Part shown: positions 16,068 through 27,694 of the stretch, piece by piece
Position numbering within the stretch: position 1 is the stretch's first letter
Layout of the letters: each line of letters opens with the position of its first letter
Assembly: GCA_035041965.1 (NCBI GenBank)
Contig: JAPYMA010000328.1
Coordinates: 186,001-250,000, forward strand
Source of the DNA: Anisakis pegreffii
Lineage: Eukaryota; Nematoda; Chromadorea; Rhabditida; Anisakidae
DNA length: 64,000 nucleotides
Direction of reading: 5' to 3'
Made by a program: the position numbers and the translations under genes
The notes under the pieces: generated by a model
Database searches by the model: none
Seen by the model: only the letters and a program-made list of their open reading frames with translations
Told to the model about the DNA's origin: nothing

Positions 16068-18060
16068 TTGACTCTGGTTGAATTGTACCTAGATTACTGC
16101 CTACGTACACAGAATTGTTGAGAATCCGTCTTTCTGTCTGTTAAAGTGACATTAAGTTATGATTTCCAGTAGAATTTCCGTGCCCAAAACATCGTTCCCC
16201 ATCTTGCAGTCGATTAGTTTCTGTTATCTGAAGTGTTTTATATCCAATCCATTTTATGGACTGGAAAATTGTAGTGAAAAGTCAGTTGAATCTATTCGTC
16301 CAGAGGGAATAGGGAATTGAGTGAAATGGACTCAGCAATATTCTCGATTTTTTCCCCACTTAGTGTCACTTTCTCGCCTGTTTGCCCCATCTCGAACTAG
16401 AAATCCATTCATCAATGGTGCATCAGTTCGTTGAATTTGTTTTTTGTTTTGCCCGATGGTGATAGGAGCGATGAAGATTATCTGTTGGATTTGATTTGGT
16501 CGCTTGTTGAAGTTCGAAGCATTTTATGGATTTCGCGTGGTGCTGTAATTAATTGCTCGTTTTTGTTCGAATCCATAGGCAGTTGTTGTCGTCGTTGTTG
16601 AATACGCTCTGAATTATATAGCCAAACTCATCTTTTAGTCTCATTATTGTAATATAAGGATAGTAGTACAAGTCATCTTCGTTGATGCCTTTTCGTAGAA
16701 TGAAAGCCCGATAATAGGCTGTGTGCAGTAGAAGTAAATGGTTCAGATGCTTTTTTAACTTATAAGATCATAACTAAAGTCAGAATTTGTATGAATATGA
16801 TGGAGTATTAAGTGTTCAGTCCTCAGATTTGATAATTTCGTTTGAAGCAGTCGGGGTTCTAATCAGAGAAACTGATTAAGTACCACTGGAAGAAAGGAGA
16901 TGAGGAAGCAGAATTACTCAAATTTGAAAGGGGAATAACCAGTTATGAGTTCAAGGCAGGGAATTGGCTTATTGTCTGGCTTTTGTGGTAGATATTTTGA
17001 TAAGTTCAAAATCTATTCATGAAGATGTGCAATTATTCTTCTTATTGTGATTTGAATTGCCATCATTATTTGATTAGGTAGGATAATTCGGAATCTGTAG
17101 CAGTCACTCCATATATACGTAGAAGTAGAGTTTTCCTCAATGTTTATATTCCCTCATCGTTTCCGATTTTCAATTATTTGCTGAGAATTTGGTCGTATTG
17201 TTTAGTTCCGTGTATGTTTTTTATGTTGTAGTGAGAATTTGTTTTGTTTTAATTATGTTACGTGTTGACAATTGATCCCGCAGTTTCTCAAGTTGCATTC
17301 GAATTGTCAAAATCTATGAATAATTTCGCGAATGACTGTATTCGATTGGTTCTCATTTAGATGCTTCTCGTTTGTGAGTTGAAGAAGATTTGAAAAGAAT
17401 ATCACAGAATTCGAATGGCTGAGTAGAACTGTGGGATCAGTTGCCTTTTATTCTCAGTTGAAGTTATGAGCAGGGTATCGAAGAAGAATAAACTTAAGAG
17501 CAGGGTAAAAGCACGATTTTCCATATAGAAGAGGAATCCACGTAGCTGGTGATAAGCACTGAGAAATGGTGCTTCAAATTCGTACCTCAAAATTTGTTAT
17601 TTAGATATAAGTGAAATTAATTTTCAGACCCCACTCCAAGCTATGATAACTGATCCCATGTTTAAAGCTCACTAAATTAGTTTTTGTCGCAATGTGGTAG
17701 ATTTTAGGTTGACGTAAAGTTTGTTGCATTTGGTTGATAGCTGACTGGTTCAGTGATAAGAATGAATATTATCTGAATCGTTATGTTCTTCGATGATGAT
17801 TGATTAGAGGTGGAATTGATCTGATATGAGAGTGGAATAAGTGATAGGTATGAGTGTTTGAGGTATCGTTGTTTGTCGAGTGAAAGCAGTTGGATAATGA
17901 ACATTCTACGTAACGAGTGGGGTGGATATCGTCATGATTCCATTGCTATTATTATTATGGTTTTACTTGTTTTTATTATTGTTCAGTTTCATTTGTTATT
18001 GTAATATTCGTAATGAATTCATTCTGTAAATTAATGAAGAAGTTATAAATAAAAAATTTC
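16068..18060 (+). other. Presumed long 3' UTR or downstream region of the Rag gene
   Basis: This stretch of about 2 kb between the Rag stop codon and a plausible poly(A) signal at 18048 contains no coding sequence I recognise. It may be a long 3' UTR, but a shorter UTR ending earlier cannot be excluded. Confidence 0.4.
18048..18053 (+). terminator. Candidate poly(A) signal of the Rag gene
   Basis: Exact AATAAA followed by an A-rich and then T-rich stretch, about 2 kb after the Rag stop codon. It faces a reverse-strand AATAAA 33 bp further on. Confidence 0.4.
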
Positions 18061-18085
18061 ATACTTCCTTTGACTTTCAATGTTG

Positions 18086-18091
18086 TTTATT
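18086..18091 (-). terminator. Candidate poly(A) signal of the metalloproteinase gene
   Basis: TTTATT on the + strand is AATAAA on the - strand. It lies about 0.94 kb beyond the metalloproteinase stop codon and only 33 bp from the facing signal of the Rag gene, which fits two convergent genes ending back to back. Confidence 0.4.
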
Positions 18092-19026
18092 TAGTTCCGA
18101 GGACAGGCCTGGAAAGTCAGTCCTCATGCTAGCAATATGCATAAATCATCATCGCTTTGCTAATGGGCAAAAAACGCGGAACGCGAAATTCTTTGGTAGT
18201 TTTATTGCATTATCATACACTTGAAATATTGCATAGAACAATTCAAATGTGAAATTATTTCATTGAAATTGTTCAGTATGCGTTCAACTTATAATATATT
18301 TATGTACACATCATACAATTGTTGCTGCTGACTTCAAACATAATAAGTACATAAGTACATCATGAATTTACGGAATTCAATTTGTGATAAAATGCGATTG
18401 TTTAAGAAAGACGACGATACAATTTCAATTATAGCAATACATCATTTGCTTGCGATGGCAGTGACTCAACACGGCCAGACCTATTCGACGGGATTTGTAT
18501 AATAGCACCCAATGGAAGTTTGAACTCTTGATTAGACGCTTATGAGGTTATTATGCACTATCGATGGTTATTTAAAAGCTATCAAATAAGCTCATTTGAA
18601 AATTCTTACATAATTTTTTTAATGAACACGTTGACTAACTATAAGGATAAAGTTGCTCGGTCGAGCACATTACGAAAATGAAAAGGATGAACGAAAAAGG
18701 CAAGATCGATGCTCTAGCGATAGTTAGTTGATCGAGAGATCATTTCTAAGGGAAACAAAGTTCTCTATTAAACGGAAAAGACTTCATTGTCGGTAGGTGA
18801 ATACGATTTTGCACTAGTATCTCACAGTATCTAGTATCTTACAGTCAGATAGTGAAGGTTTCTGAAGTGATTTCAGTTCCAGTTCAAAACACAGTACATT
18901 TATCATTTAATGATGTTGGTGTAGAATTTATCGTTGTTGAAGGTGTTCATTGTTTGTTCACGACTGAGACAGGTGATAGTTTAAATAATGCAGTTGAATC
19001 ACGCCATCAATTGATACTATCAGAAA

Positions 19027-22000
19027 TCACCTTCTTCGACGATGACTCCGTCCACAACCGAACCAGTGTTTAGCTGTTGCTCGTGGATAACCACCTGAGA
19101 CGTGCAACGAGCGCCATTGCGTTAACCTTAAAAAACTTGATATTCATGTGACGATCACAACGTTTCAGGCGAGGTAATCTTCGCAGCTTGATATTCGCTG
19201 TCCTATCCAATAGACAATAGTGATCAGATACTGAACGAACATATCACATTATTATCATTATTATCATTACCATCGCAATCATTATCGATAATATCACAAT
19301 TTTCTTTTTTACTGATTGTGAGGTTATGAATGCATGAAATATCTTTCATGAATCTTAAACTTCTAATCTTATTTGAAAGAATTCATTAGCGTTAACCTGT
19401 AATAGTATCGCCCCGCAAAGATGTACGATCTACCATTAAACCAAGTAACGGCCGCATTAATTTTTGCTGGTATTTTTGAGTAGCTTTTAAACAGCGTTTT
19501 CAAAGATCTGGGATAGGTTCTTGGCATTCCGTATCGTGAATATTTCCAGAATTTATCATCTGAAATAAACATCTTGAAAACCATTCAAATTGTATTCATT
19601 TGCATATGTTCTTGTTTGTTTTGAACATATTGAGCTCAAAATTCGAAAATATTCGGCTTAAATTGAACGAACAAACTTTTGACGAAGTACGGTTGGTCAT
19701 CGTATCTCCATATGAATGCCGCATCAATATTTGACGGCATATCAACAAGACCGTCACGGATTAGACGTGGATATCCTTCATAGATGGTCGCTCTCTTATC
19801 CAATAACCAATACTGATCGCCCTGAACGTGCAAAATGCAATCATTTTCACTATCATTAAGATAAAAATGATGCGGAAAACTCGTCAGATTCATCAATATC
19901 TCAAAAATGGCCGTGTTTTCACTTAGTAGGTACTTGTGAGTTTCTGTATAGTTATGAAAGTCTGACAACTTCGAGCGTGCTGAATGTTGCCCAATCGCCC
20001 AATCAGTTGCAGAGGAAGACAAACAACTGCACATCTATCAGCATCACTGACAGTGTATTCGAATGGCATATCTCAAACTGCAAAATTAAGTCTAAACCTT
20101 AAAAATGTACGTATCACCATCAGCATCAGTGACGGCCGCATCAACCGGACCAGTGATGCCGTTCCAGTCGCCGGATATCCGTCGTGGATAGCCACGCTCC
20201 ACCGAGTTCTCATTCATACGCCAGTAATAATCTCCTAAATTCCATCACACTTCGATGATCGAATGCAATGCGATGAACTACTTAATGAAATATTGACGAA
20301 TTCATTATATATTTCGGAATTGGAGTTGGAAATGTCGAGTTTATAGCGTAATCTAGTCTTCGCCTAACTTCAGCTCAACGCAGATTCAACTGGGTCATAC
20401 CTTTAAAGGCATATGCAGATCCGTTTCCAATGATAGTGATAGCGTCAATCGTAGCATCAGCGCAAATATCCGGTTCATCCTCATCATCCTCTGCGTCAAC
20501 TTCGTTTTCGAACTTTCGATCATTCGTGCCATACAAATGGATCAACGCTTTGATATCATCTCTGAAAACAACAAATCGAATGATGCGTTGCGATGCGCAT
20601 TTTGGTAAGTAATAATGATAAAAAGAGTAATAATAATACCAATAATAATAACAATAATAAAAACAATAATAATAACTGACCGAAATAATGTGCAGAATGT
20701 CCGGAAGAACCGTTGGATGTCTCGGCGTTAGAACGCCATCATCAGCTACAATCTCTATTCCAACATTGTAGCTGATGATGGCGTTTAATGCCGAAACGTC
20801 CCAAGGTTCTTCCGTACTTTCCGCGCATTATTTCGGTCAGTTATCATTATTATTGTTATTATTATTATTATTATTATTATTTGTATTATTATGATTACTC
20901 TTACTATCATTATTACTAATCATATGATGTTCAATAATTCATTACGACTGAATTTTGCATAGGCATAGAAGTGATACTTAAATTTCAATTCTTAAAAACG
21001 CGAATGAAACGTGGAAATTTTTTGCTCAAGCACACAGCACAGTCAGATGAATGCAAATCCGTTGATAATATTTTCAGAATGGGTCAGTGCTGCGATTTGA
21101 AGAGAAGCGTTTTTCAAAAATATTTTCGGCGGAACAAGATCAAATATAAATAGTACAAAATGGACTAGCATGAACTCATTTACAGTATTCACCTGTGTAA
21201 ATGTAAGGAATTGCCAGTGTATGTTTGATAGAACGGAGCCATAATGGCGTCGTGATTCTGTGAATGTTTCAGTCCGAGTGAATGACCAATCTCATGCACT
21301 GCTACTGCGTACAAGTCTATTCCATGACCTGAAAATGTGCGCGAATGATATTCCTTCGGGAAACTGTTCAATTTCATAATCCCATTGCGGTTACCAATTT
21401 GTTCGAAAATCAGTGAGAAAGTGACATCGTTTCTTAACGGATTGATGAAACGAAAGTTTAGCATTCAGATAAGCATTGGTTTCCTTGACAATGAGTAACA
21501 GTTGGTTTTAAGCATTTCAGAGTTGATCATTCATTTAAGCATGGAATTATAGAGCATCATTACGACCATCTACAAATAAACCGTCGACATTGCAGCAACA
21601 GTGCAGACAGATCAAGTTTTGAATCCGAAAGGAAATCTTACGAACCGATTCTCTTATTCGGACTCCACAATTCCTCCTCATCAAAATGCACATCACCACC
21701 GAATCTCGGAAAGAATGCGTGCGCTAGAATCTGACCTGAAATACTGCACATGAATATTATCAACACAGGCGTACGTTTGCAATCGCTCATGATCAGTTGC
21801 AATGTGATGAACCAATAGACTGCTAAGAGACATTTCAAGTCGATTCTGAAAGTTGCTCGTTGCTCGTCAGACAACTCTGTGTGGTCATTTGGGAATGTGA
21901 TTTGAATGTGTCTCCAAACAAACCTTTGCCGTCGAACGGTTCACCATCGCCGTGAGCACGGCGTGCGAACAGCAGCTCGATGTGGACGTGTCCCCGAGAT

Positions 22001-25000
22001 TTGTACTGAAATCTCAGCGGCGAGAATTCTTCCCATACCTGAATGAATCCATTGAATGCTCATAATCTCTTGTTTTGAGCGTCCTCTAACGAAGATTCCT
22101 ATCAAATTCTTCAATAGAATCTAACATGAATCCTAAATCTTAGGCATAGTTTCGTAAATCAAATGCGTAATTTTAGCACCGCATTCATCCTTTTCTGAGC
22201 ACTAAATGTCCAAATGAGTGTTCAATCAATCAATCGGAATGTATTTTCGGGCTCCTTCTGAGTCCCTCTACCTAAAAGTCATTGGGCAGTATGGGAGAGT
22301 AGCCCAAAACCTCTGTGCTTGCCATATCAATAATCCAAGTTCGATACTCATGAAGACAGATGATTCCAAACGCTATTATCGTTAGCTGCGCGGAAAGAAG
22401 AATGCCAAGGAAGGAAGAATGTGATATTAGTGATATTGGTCGATAACAGAGAGGCATAAACTCGTAATGAGTTGGATTTGCTGATTAAATAAATAAATGT
22501 CCGAATGGATTATGCGACTAACCTTAAACGCTCGTCTCATAACCTTTCTCACTTCAGCGCCACTCATCGAATGCGTATAGCGCTTGATACGATACGTTAC
22601 ATTCCGCAACCCCCAATATGAACCTGAAATGTGAATGCGCATAAAAATATTATAAGTGCCATGGTATATTATGAATGATAATGCTTACCTTCAGTTAATC
22701 CGTATTAACATGTACACTTCACTGTTAAGAAATGGTCATACAATGGAATTCATGGAGTCTTTAAATCTTTTTGTGTTGTCTTAGCTATTGACAATTCGTA
22801 ATGATTTCTGATCATTATTTTTCAATTCTGATAATTCTAACGATAATTATTTGAATTCTGATCGATGGTTTGGACATTTGAGCATCGTCTAATCAAAATT
22901 CATTGTGCTCATTCAGAGCATTTAAGAATCACTTTCACAATGTTTTTTGCAATCGTATTCAACGAATCAATAAGAAAACTAATCAGTGAGAAATTCGAGA
23001 ACTTTTCTCATAGTGACGTTGGGAAGGCAGAAAACTTCGCAAAAAATTGTGTTCAAGTAATGAATTGCTTCAATGAAACAAGTTCTAATTGACTTATCGA
23101 TGAGTCTCAACAAATCATCTGTCTAGCTTTTTCTTAGTTTCATTTCACGAACAATCCGATCGATCTGTATCAATTCGATGATCAATTAGACATGCTGATG
23201 GAAGAGATATTGAAGAATTGATTGCTCTTGAATTCATGCGGCTGGCATTTTTCTCTCTCTTTTGCCCATATGACCAAAATAGCGATAATGATGAAATGCT
23301 TTTTCGTCAGTGAGCAGAGTGAGCACACAGAAGGAAACGAACGAATCATCAACAACTCATAAAAACAACCATAAAACTGATATAAAAATAGTGATGATGT
23401 GTGCATATGATTATATTCAAACTGAAAAAAATATAATTCAGCAATTAATATTCAACGTTTCAATCGATCATATGGTTGTGTGCAATTTCAGTTGAAGTAC
23501 AACCGATAGTTTTTTCCATTCCCCATAAACAAAACAATTGCAATGACGTATTTGCTTATGCATTCACACACGTTTGCATTCGTGTCCGTATAAGCGCTCC
23601 TAGCATCTTCACGACTATTTTTAGCTTCACCTTGACGAAAACTTCCCCCTTGAGCAAACAACGTTGAACGTTATAATTTCCACATCATATGATTCTCTCT
23701 CATTGCCGATAAATCAAAACATATTCCAATAGTCCAGTTAGCAATCATTATTATTTTCAGTCTTTTCGTCATCTTCAGAAACAAGAATGCGATTCATTCT
23801 GTGGATCGATAAGCAGCTAAACTAGTTGAATGTGTGAAATTTTGTTCGATTAAAAGCACAAATTTATTTGTTTGTTTGTATTCGAAAGCTCATTCATCCC
23901 TTGAGTGGGTTGCCTACTTTAATTTCAGTTGTGTTCATTCAGTCGTCATCATACCTAGATTTGAACTGAAACTGCAAACGAAATGGAAGTAAAGCAAAGC
24001 AATTGAATCGAAAAACTTCTGCAATGTGTTCACAATTTCACTCTCCTGTCTTTTTCGCGTTCCATCATATGTACCCATAAACTTCTCAACAGATGTTCCT
24101 CAATGCTGATTTAAATTTTTGTTTGCTTTTTTTTTCAAAAATCAAAATTCGAAACAAATTTTGCTTATAAAATTCATTTTTCAAGTTGATAACGTCAATA
24201 CATTAATTGGAATAATGTGATGATGCAGCACATTGAATGCTGCGCTTAATTAAAACCAAACGGCTTCAAAGTAAAATCGAATCGAAAAAATACGGAAAAA
24301 ATACGGAAAAAACATTTTAATGAGATTAAAACTTCATTCGAAATTGATAATTTGTTTTGTATGGTGCTCTTTCAATGGAACCGTCGCGTTTCATTTCAGC
24401 TGATTCGATAGATTCATTAAAGAATCAGTTAATCACGGCTCGATGGACTCACCTTCAATTGCGTAGCGTTTTGTTCGTCTGGGACGATGGATTTTCACCT
24501 CTAAAGGCATTGGAATCGGAAAGTTTCCCACATCACGATTACCGCATCGTGCGGCCATCATTTTCCTTAACGTGGCGCGATCCAAAATACCTGAAATCGA
24601 GCATAGGGGGGATATGTCTTCTCATTGATCGTTATGAAAATGTGCGTGAATTGCAGTTGAAAATGCAATTTTTGTTGGATGTCACAAATGGTTATCGAAA
24701 TGATAACTTCAATTGTAAATCCCTTATGGCTAGTTGATCTGTTGATCAATCAATCGATCTACTGCCACTTGATCGATTGGAAAGATCGAAATAATTCATC
24801 TCAAATCCGAATTCATCTCTATATTTTACCCTTGGCTGAAAGAAATCTATCTATCAAAGAAGTTCCCAATGAGACAAAGAAGTGCATTTGAAACTGCATG
24901 CGTGACCGAACAATTCAGTCAATTTTATGACTTCTAATAAAATAAAGTGCTGTTCCAATTCGAATTGATGAAAATGCTACAGAGGTCGATCACCAGAATG

Positions 25001-27694
25001 ACTGCAATTGGCCACGATGCTGAATCACATTCATTGCCGTCATTTGAACAAGATCGTTTCATTGAAAGCGAAAAAAAGAATACAATTATGGAATTGCACG
25101 CATCATAAAAATTCTCACAGTTGCTCTTAAATTCTAAATTCTCTTTATCAATTTTGGTTCGTCAAGCAATTGTCCGCTTGAAAATTCGAAATGAATCCAC
25201 ATAAAACGATTATAGACGTTAAGTACCCTGATTATGAGTGAGTGTATGTATAATTTTGGATCGTCAAGTGTGCATATAGCTTTGGATCATTACGTTTCCA
25301 TCCACATGAACGTTCCAAAATGATTTCGATCCATCAACAATGGGCCATTCGAATGAATCGTTTTTCACTTCTATTTTCTGTTCTCAAAATATCGCAATTT
25401 AGTAAGATTTCACTCTTCGTTGCTTTATTTTGACTGCTTGAGAGCGATGTTCATCTCCATATGGTAGGAATCATCTTCGAAGCTCCTATGGAAGATGGCG
25501 CCGACATAATGGCAACATTGTAAGACGCCAAAAAAAGAAGGGAATCCCAATCACAGTTGCGCCTCAGAACAAAGGAAAACCAATTGACTTTGTTTATTTT
25601 TAGTCGTGCTCATTATGTTACAACGATTAATTAACAATAATTCCATTTTTATGTAATTCACATGTTGTGCATCTCATCGCCCATACAGCCACAATAAAAC
25701 GATCATTTGAACTTGCTTACGACTCTCCATTAATATCTTTTACTAGCAAATTTATTGTTGAAAAATTTATCGTTCATTTGAAAGAATACATTTGCAATTT
25801 GACTAATGATCACTTGTATCAAATTTCATTTTCGCATCACAACATCCCTCTAATCTCTTGATAGCTTACTTCGGCGTTCATTCAAGGAATCAAAATTCTG
25901 CAAGCTCATTTTGCTATCATCAAACTGTGAACGGTGCTGCGGTGCTCATGTTGCAAAATGTGCAGTGGTTTTAGATAAGTTCAACGATTCTTGTATGATA
26001 TTGATAGCATTACGAATGCTGCTAACATATATAGAACTGATCTAACTTAAATATATCATGAACGAGATGATATTGGTACACCACTCGGTTTCAAGCAAAA
26101 CTTTCCTCCGCGAACGGGAATCGAGACCGCGACGTACCAATTACCGGTAGGGGCTCTACCTCTGAGCTACCCCGGAGACCGTTCAGTCTCTGCCGAGTGG
26201 TTGTGTTAAGATCGCAGTCAGTTCTTCAGTGCACATAATGAGACGGCTCGAAAAATGAGATACCACAAACACCGTAAACTATTGGACTATCACCTGTTTT
26301 TTTTTGACTCAATGTTCACAAGTTGAATTATTGAATTCACATTCGCATGATGATCTCAAGCGAAGTCGACCTTCATGACCGATTAGTTAATTCAGTCAAC
26401 TTGTAATTGTATTCACAAACCGATAAATAGTTCAATTTCATTACTGAACTGGTTCTATCCGCTTCACTATGAATGACAACCGTGAAACATTCATAGAATT
26501 TCATGAAAAACATTTACAAATTGTGGTAATTCATTTCATTTCTTTGTTATAGTGCTTCTCGAAATTTTTTAATTGCTTTCGTTAGTGAGCGCAATCGATT
26601 TGGCATCCACTTTTTTTGCAATTTTTCAGTTGTTTGAATCGTAAAAAAAGCGACCACCATTATGCTTTATCAATTTTTTTCCGAATTCTATCTCTTCGTA
26701 TTCCATCTCTTCAACATTCCATCGTACTTTTTCGCAAACCATTTCGATTAGAAAGAAAATTCTCCTTATTGGAGAAAATTTCCCTTATTCATTTGACAAA
26801 GAATGAATCTTTTGAAAGTGATCGAATCATACACATAACAGATGTTTCTTGACATGAATGCTAAAAAATGGACGACGTTTTTTGTGCGATGAGATATGTT
26901 TGAATGGGTTTTTACCAATTCATTGATTTAGAAAAATATTCGTCTCGTTGAATATCTTTTATGTTGATCGCATTTTTCAGATGCTATTTGAAGAAAGCAT
27001 TCGTGCAGAATTTTTGGTAGAAGCAGCGATAATGTGCAGATTATAGAATTTTGTGCACAAAACTGGCTTATTTTTTTCTCAAATGAACTGATATAATCTT
27101 TGCAACAATTTTTTCAGTGTTATCTTTGTTTGTAATTCTGTTCGGATTTATGCACTCATCATCAGAACCGTAAAAAATTAGAGAGCAAACACAAATGGGT
27201 AATAAAAATGCACCGGTTGAATAAAGCACAAAAAACCTCAAGCAAACAACGATATTGCGCCCAATATTTTTATCGGTTTTGGTTGAGTAGCTGAGAACCT
27301 CTTTAATAGATATTCTCAGTGTAATATCAACAGATCATGACTCAATCAACGACAAAAAGCAACCCGATCCTTCAAGGATGCAATGAGTTCATAACATTTT
27401 ATTCTTTGTAAACAGAGAAATTTTGAAAGTGATTGAAAGCGATCGTTTAAGTCTTCACTGAACTGATATTTTTGATGTTGAGCGCAAAATTCGCAGTTGA
27501 ATTTGAACAGAACGATATAAATTTTGAAATAGTGTGGTGGCCAAGACAAATTTGCTTTCATAGGGACGCATATATTAAGAAGAGATAGATATTTTTTAAC
27601 CTGTTTGAGGTAAATGGGCGAAATGTTGAAATTTACTGACTGCAGCGTGTATCGTCGATTGATCATCCAAATAGCCATACTCCAGCAAATATTT
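19027..27694 (-). CDS. Matrix metalloproteinase with hemopexin domain (5' exon(s) not found)
   Basis: A secreted zinc endopeptidase for extracellular-matrix turnover. Exons in transcript order: 27694-27601, 24590-24453, 22623-22523, 22038-21924, 21735-21646, 21328-21193, 20561-20401, 20234-20098, 19821-19677, 19559-19397, 19126-19027; all phases agree, giving 459 residues. Order: pro-domain KYLLEYGYL and [12 protein letters not shown]; cysteine switch [10 protein letters not shown]; furin-type site RPRRTKR; catalytic domain from [12 protein letters not shown]; zinc motif [11 protein letters not shown]; Met-turn AIMAPFY; hinge; four hemopexin blades starting [13 protein letters not shown] and ending [13 protein letters not shown]. 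The two hemopexin cysteines (PDIC and WFGC) are present. Ten residues follow the last Cys (GRSHRRRR end), with no membrane or GPI segment. The signal-peptide exon must lie beyond 27694. Family: ZMP/MMP; closest paralogue not assigned. Introns carry several mobile elements. Confidence 0.93.
20609..20916. mobile_element. 308-bp foldback element in a metalloproteinase intron
   Basis: A nearly complete palindrome. Outer arms are TAA-rich on the left and TTA-rich on the right. The inner arms ACTGACCGAAATAATGTGC and GCATTATTTCGGTCAGT pair, as do CGCCATCATCAGCTACAAT and ATTGTAGCTGATGATGGCG, around a loop of roughly 12 nt near 20757. A TAA triplet flanks both ends and could be a 3-bp target duplication of the PIF/Harbinger (TWA) kind, but in TAA-rich sequence this is weak. 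No coding capacity. Confidence 0.8.
22220..22494 (+). mobile_element. SINE-like retroelement, copy 1, in a metalloproteinase intron
   Basis: This 275-bp sequence matches 52387-52656 from end to end: both start GTTCAATC(A/G)ATCAATCGG and end GATTTGCTGATTAAATAAAT. It is flanked by AAATGTCCAAATG (22204-22216) on the left and AAATGTCCGAATG (22495-22507) on the right, a 13-bp target-site duplication with one mismatch. A defined 5' end, an A/T-rich tail and variable-length duplications point to retroposition. No tRNA-type promoter boxes were recognised. It lies antisense to the host gene, 28 bp from an exon. Confidence 0.8.
26078..26207 (-). repeat. tRNA-like sequence inside an inverted repeat
   Basis: On the minus strand, 26177-26106 (72 nt) resembles a tRNA. 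An acceptor stem CTCCGGG/CGCGGAG pairs at 6 of 7 positions, a D-arm AGCTCAGAGGTAGAGC is near canonical, an anticodon-like stem has four pairs, and a T-arm contains CTCGATT. The T-loop lacks the TTC start and the position before the putative anticodon is not T, so it is probably not a functional tRNA. ACACCACTCGG on the left and CCGAGTGGTTGTGT on the right form an outer inverted repeat. It is best read as a tRNA-derived repeat or tRNA pseudogene. Confidence 0.55.

Noticed and set aside
21193..21464. Longer open reading upstream of the [11 protein letters not shown] exon
   Set aside because: The upstream part (to 21329) is intron. The TTTTCAG acceptor at 21329 restores the family sequence and phase.
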